From: Xanthoparmelia taractica
Lineage: Eukaryota; Ascomycota; Lecanoromycetes; Lecanorales; Parmeliaceae
Assembly (NCBI GenBank): GCA_033085395.1
Contig: JANQBS010000118.1
Span: forward strand, 1 to 64,000
Length of the DNA: 64,000 nt
Reading direction: 5' to 3'
The notes under the pieces were generated by a model, which searched no databases, was not told where the DNA came from, and saw nothing but the letters and a program-made list of their open reading frames with translations. The stretch's first letter is position 1. Every line of letters begins with the position of its first letter. Both the position numbers and the translations under genes were made by a program. Shown in pieces: positions 56,804 to 64,000 of the stretch.

Positions 56804-57318
56804 ATGGCTACTCTAGACCACGACAGGAGGAATAAACAGCCTAGGCTGCTCACAGATGCTGAGAGAGACAAATTAGAAGAATTCTCAGATGCGATACACT
56901 ACTCCTCAAGGTGAGGTTTAGGATGTCCTGAATTCCTTTGAATTTGCTGATGGGTATGCCAGATACTCGGATAATGAAAATGAGTATCGGCACGTACAAC
57001 TGCCTAAAGAGATGATAAAGAAGATACCAAAGGACTACTTCGACCCATCGAAAGGCACGCTGAAATTACTGTGGGAGGAAGAGTGGAGAGGATTAGGTAT
57101 CACACAGGTACGTACGGTCAAACTGGAACACGGACGTCGCGAGCAGTGACTAAGTGCGCATCTGGTAGAGTCTAGGGTGGGAGCATTACGAAGTCCATGA
57201 ACCAGAACCTCATATTCTCCTCTTCAAGTAGGTCGCCAACGCACCAGAGCAAAGCCATCTTCTCTTCTGACTATAAGCCAGGCGACCCATCAACTATCAA
57301 CCACAGGTACTACACTAG
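56804..57318 (+). CDS. CKS1: Cyclin-dependent kinase regulatory subunit CKS1/Suc1
   Basis: Exons 56804-56910, 56963-57107, 57169-57227, 57282-57318, 115 aa. The core has IHYSSRYSDNENEYRHVQLP, DPSKGTLKLLWEEEWRGLGI, then QSLGWEHYEVHEPEPHILLF, the complete CKS fold with the HxPEPH hinge used for domain swapping and the phosphate-binding Arg and Lys residues. CKS1 docks on CDK1 and guides multisite phosphorylation. The fourth exon adds KRPINYQPQVLH, the conserved end of the family (RPLNY); without it translation stops at TAG directly after LLFK, so the last intron (57228-57281) is easy to miss. Confidence 0.93.
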
Positions 57319-57613
57319 CAGCATCTATCCTCCTCTCCAACTTTCAATACTTCAACTGCACAGGTTTTCATGTATGTCAGTACTTCAGCATTTCAGCCTG
57401 CGACGGTATGCATCAGCGGAATATGTTTCAGTGTGGATAGCGGCATAACCCGGAAGATGTCACGGCAAGGTTGGGCAGAGATTATGGTTCTCATGTCATG
57501 ACTCTACTCCGTATTTAGCCATCGATCGATGAACAACAGTTTTTAGAGGTGTTAACAACCAGAAAATGGTCCGTCTGCGCTCGTGACAATTGTTGCACGA
57601 CTCCGGGCTTTGC

Positions 57614-58496
57614 TCATTTGACGTTCTTATCTAGCCATTCTTCCCACTGCTGGCCGGTAAAGCTGCTTGAAATGCCTCCCTCTTCGATGCCCTAGCACAA
57701 TTCTTAGGTAGGTCTGCTGGAATTTGGAAAGACGACCACTTACATTAAACAAAACAGTTGGCGTTACATGAACTCCTACTCGCCGATTGGCCTTATTTGC
57801 CAGCTCGTTAGGTACCTGCTTACCCGAGACTCCAGCAAGACAACTTACTTTCACCATCAGCTTAACATCATCTGTTACCTTGTTCCCAGTATTCAAACTT
57901 CCTCCCTCTCCAGGCTTGTCTGAGATCTCCAACAGCTCGAAAACCTTGCTTTCCTCCAACCCAACGCTTCCCGCCAGCTTCGCCAGACGCTTATACGTAT
58001 CATTCCTCGCCTCATTTACAACGTTCACATCAAAAAAATCCGTCTGATGCTCGAAAAGCGCCGCGCTGAAAGGCCAGAATTTATCAGGCGCAAGTCTCAA
58101 TACAGCCGCCCCAGCCTCATGCACAAGAGTGCTGGAGGGGTGCCACGGTTGAATCTGCTGGCGGAAAAGGAATTGGACCTTTGCAGGGTATTTCTTAGGG
58201 ACATTCGGGAGGACGGAATTATAGAGGGTTTGGAACATCTTGGCGGAGAAAGGACAGACGTAGTCGAGGTAAAGCTCGACCTGGGCTCACTTAAGGGTCA
58301 GCGTTCCTTTTTCGAGCAAAACAATTGAGATGCAACACAAGTCCCATCATTAGGGAAGATCGCTTTCAGTCCCGAAAGATGTCTTGCGAGTGTCAAACAC
58401 TAAGGGTCACTAAGGAAATGTACGTACCGTATGGATGGCTTTTGGCGAGACATTAGCGGAGTATGCCTGACCAGCGAATTTGGGGGCGAGTGCCAT
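57614..58496 (-). CDS. Thioredoxin-fold (DSBA-like) protein with CPFS site
   Basis: Exons 58428-58496, 57744-58280, 57614-57691; 227 aa. It begins MALAPKFAGQAYSANVSPKA; the thioredoxin fold follows with VELYLDYVCPFSAKMFQTLY, an all-helical insert (AALFEHQTDFFD, LAKLAGSVGLEESKVFELL) and the cis-Pro loop VHVTPTVLFN. The end GIEEGGISSSFTGQQWEEWL resembles the last helix of Thioredoxin_4/DsbA-like proteins. The usual CxxC is CPFS, so only the first Cys remains; it cannot form the standard disulfide and may act by a monothiol mechanism. No signal peptide is evident. It faces TAF2 divergently and CKS1 convergently. Substrate unknown. Confidence 0.85.
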
Positions 58497-58973
58497 TCTG
58501 AAAGAAACTTCCAAGGCTTCGGTACAAAATGTACTTGGTGCTATGGAGGGGTATAAGCTCGACGAATGGTGGATGTCAAGGATGGTGTACGAAGTACATC
58601 AAGTAAGGTAGTTATCAACTTTGGCGGGGTACACCACTGCCGGGTAGCAACGGTGATATTGAGCGAAATTCGCTGCCGCAAGTCGACAAGACAAAGCTCA
58701 AACTCAGATGAGTCTTGAGAGTCCTGCGCGAGTGCATTGCTCATGATCCTTTTCTTTACGGGTTTATAGATCACATCATTAGATTCGAAAAATTTCTGCT
58801 TCTGACCGGCATTCGCCACAAACCTAGCCCATTACTGCCCTCTAAGTACCACCACGAGCTATTGTGATTTGTGAAGGGAGGATGAAGGCCGGCGACCCCA
58901 AAGAAAACTTTTGTTGAGGCGTTTTCTAGAGCTGTTATTTGCTCTTGCCTGGAGTAAAAAGGGAATAACCATA
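58497..58973. other. Divergent upstream region of the thioredoxin-fold and TAF2 genes
   Basis: 477 bp. Nothing recognised except short chance frames. Confidence 0.45.
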
Positions 58974-61900
58974 ATGGCGCCCATAGTGGAAGCTGCAAGT
59001 CTACAGCCAGCAGACCTGGGGTTCTCAGTCTTGCATCAGAGAGTCGAGCTCGACATAGACCTTCGTTCACGGAGCCTGACAGGCCGAGTTGAGATCTTGA
59101 TTCATCCTCACTCGAAAGATTTAAGAGTCATTCGACTCAACAGCAGACAAGCTGTCTTCAAGCGTCTCACGCTCAATGGGAAGCCATGCTCTATGATTTC
59201 ACACAAAGATCCTTATAAAAATGCAAAGCTGCAATGGAACGCTGCTGGAGTTCACCAATACGACATGTTACAGCGAAAATTGGAGGGACAATTGAAGGAT
59301 CCTCCTGAAGAAGAGGTTGAGGTGACGATACCCAAGGCTGTCAAAATAGAAGAGCTGGACCCTTTTTCCGACGAGGCACAAAACGTTCTTCATTCAAAGA
59401 TCTTGGGCAACAGCAAGAAGGACTCGGGAGACAGCTCGGCCATCGACACTGTTCAAACTTCCCGTACCGCAATCGAGCAGACGGCACGCTTTACGCCAAT
59501 TGAACTCATCATACACTATATAGTCGAGAAGATTCGAGGCGGAATGCACTTCGTTGGCTGGGAAGAAGGCGATCTTCGATATCCCCATGCATACACCACC
59601 AATAGTCTATCACCCGGTGCTGCTTGCTGCTTGTTTCCGTGCGTCGATAATCTCAACTCGAAGTGTACCTGGGAAATCTCCATCAAATGCCAGAAGACCG
59701 TCGGAGACGCTCTCCAGCAACCTCCAGGCTCAAATCCAGAATCGCAAGCGAATGGCGTTCATAGCGCCCCGGAAAGCGTAAACGGAAGTGGCGGACAACG
59801 AAAAGCCGACGTCCAGTTCAACAATTTTAGTGACGAGGACAAGGCGCTCGACCTGGCTGTAATATGCACAGGAGACGTGACTGATGAGGTAAGTCTCTGG
59901 GTTGGCGCAAGTAATGTTTCATCTAATCTTCATAGATCGTCGACGCTCGAGACCCTACGAAGAAGACCACATCATTCACATGCATGACGTCTATCTCCGC
60001 GCAGCACGTTGGCTTTGCCATAGGCCCGTTTGAGCATGTCGATTTAGCGGAATTCCGTGAGAGTGAGGAAGATGAGAGACTGGGCCAAAATGCCATTCCT
60101 GTTCATGGGTTTTGCTTGCCAGGCAGAATCGAGGAGGTCAAGAATACGTGTCTTCCAATAGCAAAGGTAGGGCACACAAATTCGCATCCGAGAAACTACA
60201 AGACTGAAAAAGTCCTAGGCTATCGATTTTATAACCATGACCTTCGGCTCATATCCATTTTCGGGTTACAGTCTGTGCTTCGTCGACGATTTACATCCAG
60301 ATATCCTCGACACCGCTTCTTTGTCAATATTTAGCAACAGACTGCTGTTTCCAGAAGATATTATCGAACCTTTGGATCAGGTCAGCCGCCAGCTGGTCCA
60401 TGCTCTTGCCGTACAATGGATGGGCATCAATATTGTGCCAAAAGACCCTTCTGATTGCTGGGTCGTTGTGGGCATTGCCTATTTTATCACTGATATCTTC
60501 ATGAGGAAGCTGTGTGGTAATAATGAATACCGTTACAATCAGAAAAGGGCAGCGGACCGCGTTGTTGAGCTTGACGTCGATCGTCCATCGCTGCACGACA
60601 CCGGAGCTTTGATCACTCTTGATCCATCGGAACTTGAATTTCTGGAACTCAAAGCGCCCCTAGTGCTATTTATATTGGATCGAAGGTTAACGAAGGCGGG
60701 TACTTCTGGGGGCCTTTCTCGAATCATATCAAGAATCTTTTTGAACGCTAAAGTGGGCGATCTCGCCAATGGCTCCATAGACTCGCCATATTTTATCAGA
60801 ACATGCGAAAAGCTGGGTCACATGAAATTCGACGTTTTCTTTGCGCAATGGGTCGAGGGTGCCGGATGCCCAAAATTTCGGGTCACGCAAAGATTTAACA
60901 AGAAGAAGCTTGTTGTGGAAATGATGATCCAGCAGACTCAAGCCGAAAACATCAAAGATCGAGACATGGACAGCGAGAACTTTATTCGAGATGTCAAGGA
61001 AGAGCATAAAGCGGTCTACGCTGGTCCCATACAACCAGCATTCACAGTATGTATCCAAAAGGGAATTCCCAGTAGAAAGCTGACGCTGTTCCCAGGGCCC
61101 AATGACTATACGTATCCACGAAGCTGACGGCACACCATACGAGCACATTATTGAAATCAAAGACTCTAAAACAACCTTTGAGATCCCATACAACACTAAG
61201 TATAAACGATTAAAACGAAGTCGGCGACAGAAAGAAAGAACTGCAGCAAGCGCGGGAATGGAATACACAGGTGGCGGAAACGATGATGTTCTGTTATACT
61301 CCTTGGGGGACGTTCTGCAATCTGAAGAAGAGATGAAGGAATGGAGGCTTGCTGAGTGGAGCAAAGATGACGAAGAAAAGATGAGTCAAGAGTCTTATGA
61401 GTGGATACGCATGGACGCAGACTTTGAATGGATCTGCAAGATGTCAACATCAATGCCACCGTACATGTGGGTCTCACAGTTACAACAGGACAGAGATGTT
61501 GTAGCTCAGCTGGAGGTAAGTCGATACGTACGGACAGAAGGTGCCGCTTCTGACGTGGACCAGTCGATTCAATGGATGAGTTTCGTGAATGCACATGAGC
61601 TAGTTTCTACTGTGCTTATACGAACGCTAATGGACCAACGGTACTTTCACGGGATCCGTACCGCTGCTGCTGCCGTCTTGGCAAAAAATGCTAAAAGTGA
61701 GGTTGGCTGGATTGGCTCCTTCCATCTCGAGAAGGCCTTTCAGGAGTTCTTCTGCTATCCGGACTCTCCCATGACGCGCTCGAATGACTTTACCGACCGA
61801 GCATCTTATTACATACAGTGTGCCATCCCCCAGGCTATGGCAAAAGTCCGCAATCCAAACGGTCACACTCCTTTTCAATCGAGAAATTTTCTGTTTGAGA

Positions 61901-63070
61901 AGCTGAAGTTCAACGATAACTCGAACAACGAGGTAAGAAGTCCCCTATTGGTGTAATGGGATGTTCATTTGACTGGCATAGGTCTCCGATTGCCACTATG
62001 TCGCTGCTCTTATGACGGGTTTAGCGGAAGCCCTGGCTTCCAAGCCGCCTTTTCCGGCAAGCGATCTCGATGATTTCGAAGATAGCGGTGAAGACAACCA
62101 GAGTTTCCTGAACGCCTGTCTTGAAGAGATCGACCGACACCGGCGTATCGACGAATGGATCCCTTCCTACCACAACATAATCTCAACTACTGCTCTGGAC
62201 TGCAAGCGAATTTTAGCCAAAGCCGGTATCATTAAGACTATGCCTGCGGACTTTTTACAGTACACGTCAGATGGTACTTCGGAGTACCTGCGCCTCAGTG
62301 CTTTCTCAAATATTATGGCTCTGGGCTTAGCCAAGAACCAGGCTATCCTTCGTTGGTTTCTCTTCGTCTTAGGTACAGATCCGTCGCCTCATATCCGAGA
62401 GAACATGCTTCGCATATTTGGTAAGACCCTCGGCGCTCTTGCGGTGGGCGAACACTTGGAAGCTGCCAAAGAACAAGCAGCTCAGCAGGACGGTCTCGTT
62501 ATTGAACAAGAATCGACCACCGAAGCCCGACAGGCGGATCTAGCGCGGAAGCAGACAATCGAGGGGGCAGTCAATGCTCTAAGAGCTGAAGTCTCCCCAA
62601 ATCCAGTCCTGAAAAAGGAGCTGTGGAAGGCTATTGAATCACCCACCCTCTCCTTACGTCAACTGGGTGAGCTCCTCGACATCTGCAGCTGGCTATATGA
62701 GCCAGACCCAAAGATGATTGTTGTCCTCAGATATCCTCGTTACTGGGAATACAAAAATTTGGGCAAGGGCAAACTTCTCTTCACCCGCACTGCTCGCATC
62801 CGGACGACCATACCAAAACGCCAATCTGTCACTGCTCCTCCTCAGCCCTCCATCAAGCGGGAGGAGAGTAACACTAACAATGGCATGCAGCCGCCGCCGC
62901 TCAAAATAACGTTCAAGACAAAGAAGCCTCTGCTGCCAAGTACGGCACCTGCTTCTTCCGTCACAAGTGTGGAGAGCGTCCCACCAAGTCCCGTAGTTGA
63001 AGGGGAGATTGCACAGCCGAAGCTGAAGCTCAAGTTCAAGCTCAATGGCGGCGCGGGGAGCACTTCATGA
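58974..63070 (+). CDS. TAF2: Transcription initiation factor TFIID subunit 2 (TAF2)
   Basis: Five exons (58974-59888, 59936-60166, 60219-61046, 61096-61932, 61982-63070), 1299 aa with all phases matching. It opens GFSVLHQRVELDIDLRSRSL, the M1-aminopeptidase-like beta domain, and has GGMHFVGWEEGDLRYPHAYT, then an enzyme-core region where HEXXHQW is HALAVQW (around residue 443): the Glu and second His are lost, so it is a non-catalytic pseudo-peptidase as in all TAF2. TAF2 helps TFIID bind the initiator element. HEAT-like repeats form the C-terminal half, followed by a tail rich in Pro, Ser and KLKLKFKL blocks. The in-frame ATG at 58974 gives the best conserved N-terminus; an upstream frame extension starts only with non-ATG codons. 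Confidence 0.95.
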
Positions 63071-64000
63071 AGGATCAAACTTGCATCAGTTGGTCACTGT
63101 ATTCCAGGCGTTGAGGCTTTGGCGGAAGGGATGTTTAGCGTATGATACCCAAATCCATGTATTAGGTGCTGCTTGATGCGAGTACTCGTTCAGGGCGTAT
63201 CAAAGCCAAGAGTCGCCTTACTCCAATTCTCGTTAAGGAAGCCTCCAAGTTAAAGATAAATGTCACGGTCGGTACTGGGCCACACTAGTATCCTTCAAGA
63301 TCTTTCCAAGCTGCAATTATCGGGTACTATCAAGTATCCCCGCCTCCCGTTCGTGCCTACATTGATACCCAGCCCATCTACCCTCACTCTAAGCTCGGCC
63401 CACAGCCAACAAGCAGCTCCCCCAATAGCCCCTCGCCTATCAAACATCGCTGTGAAGCACTCCCACCCCTTCACAACCCCAGCACGGGAGCCTCAGTGAT
63501 CCCCTCCGCCCCAGCCACGTCACGGAGATCCTCCCAATACCCGTAGGCCCCCCAACCTTTATGCTTTAGCTTGACTCTCATACCCGCATGCCAATGCTTC
63601 AGATTCTTTGGCTGGTTATCCCTACCTCATATCCCTGAATGTCAACGCTTGGCCATTGGCAACTATGCCTATTATTCCTACTACGTAAGTATCATGGCCC
63701 TTTGATGCTGGTTTTACGCTGGAATTACTGTAAGGGATAGCGAGGGGAGGGATGTATGTATGTTTTTATGGGGGTTTGGAGGGTGAAAATTGGCGTGGGT
63801 GGCTTTGAGGATGGTGGATGATCTGGGGTGTTTGAATACGAAAGGCTGGCTAAAGCTCAGGTCCTTGGGTAACGTTGTGTGAGATGATCGGTGTCTAATT
63901 TCCCTATGTCGAGCTGTATTGGTGTGGTGAGGGAGGGAAATGGATGAAGTCCCGTGTTCTGGTATGGCTATGAAAGGGCTTGATGTCTGCTCTATATATA
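63071..64000. other. Region 3' of TAF2, no gene recognised
   Basis: A 79-codon open frame at 63260-63499 (MSRSVLGHTSILQDLSKLQL and on, Pro/Ser-rich) resembles no family. The right edge could hold the start of a further gene. Composition is normal. Confidence 0.4.

Overview
The window is nuclear DNA of a filamentous ascomycete (Pezizomycotina; class not certain). Signs are many 48-90 nt spliceosomal introns, typical fungal families (HET domain, NACHT-ankyrin, fungal P450, SAS4, Rsc4, SSB-type Hsp70) and sharp AT-rich blocks full of TpA and in-frame stops. These blocks look like repeat-induced point mutation (RIP): transposons eroded by C-to-T and G-to-A changes, with their outermost ends often spared.

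The left half (1-31.1 kb) is an accessory, transposon-rich compartment. At 1593-6205 lies a RIP-killed tyrosine-recombinase retrotransposon with the split-direct-repeat layout A1-body-B1-A2-B2 of Ngaro-like DIRS elements; another B repeat opens the window. A HET-domain gene (6329-7408) and a decayed protein kinase (10.8-11.8 kb) follow. From about 25.5 kb down to 13.1 kb on the minus strand runs one broken NLR-like gene (esterase-like end, NACHT, ankyrin repeats). Three transposons split it: a Copia LTR element with 276-bp LTRs and 5-bp target duplication, and two TA-flanked DNA transposons. Removing them in thought rejoins the gene in frame at the Copia and first DNA-element junctions. A further 5 kb AT-rich block (25.5-30.7 kb) holds two inverted copies of a MITE.

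The right half (31.2-64 kb) is a normal gene-dense compartment: SDR oxidoreductase, cytosolic glutaminyl-tRNA synthetase, SAS4-domain silencing protein, second SDR, cytochrome P450, YPT35-like PX protein, a GPI-type secreted protein, APC/C subunit CDC26, a fungal-specific protein with internal coding repeats, mitochondrial ribosome recycling factor, Hsp70 SSB, RSC subunit Rsc4, CKS1, a thioredoxin-fold protein and TAF2. Housekeeping roles dominate: translation (GlnRS, RRF, SSB), chromatin and transcription (SAS4, Rsc4, TAF2) and cell cycle (CDC26, CKS1). Several pairs are divergent over short shared upstream regions (CDC26/47269 gene, Rsc4/CKS1, thioredoxin-fold/TAF2).

The most notable points are the Ngaro-like architecture, the NLR gene dissected by datable insertions, and a complete C2H2 zinc finger lying in the unusually long intron of the SSB Hsp70 gene. 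All exon structures were worked out by eye from splice signals and family conservation.
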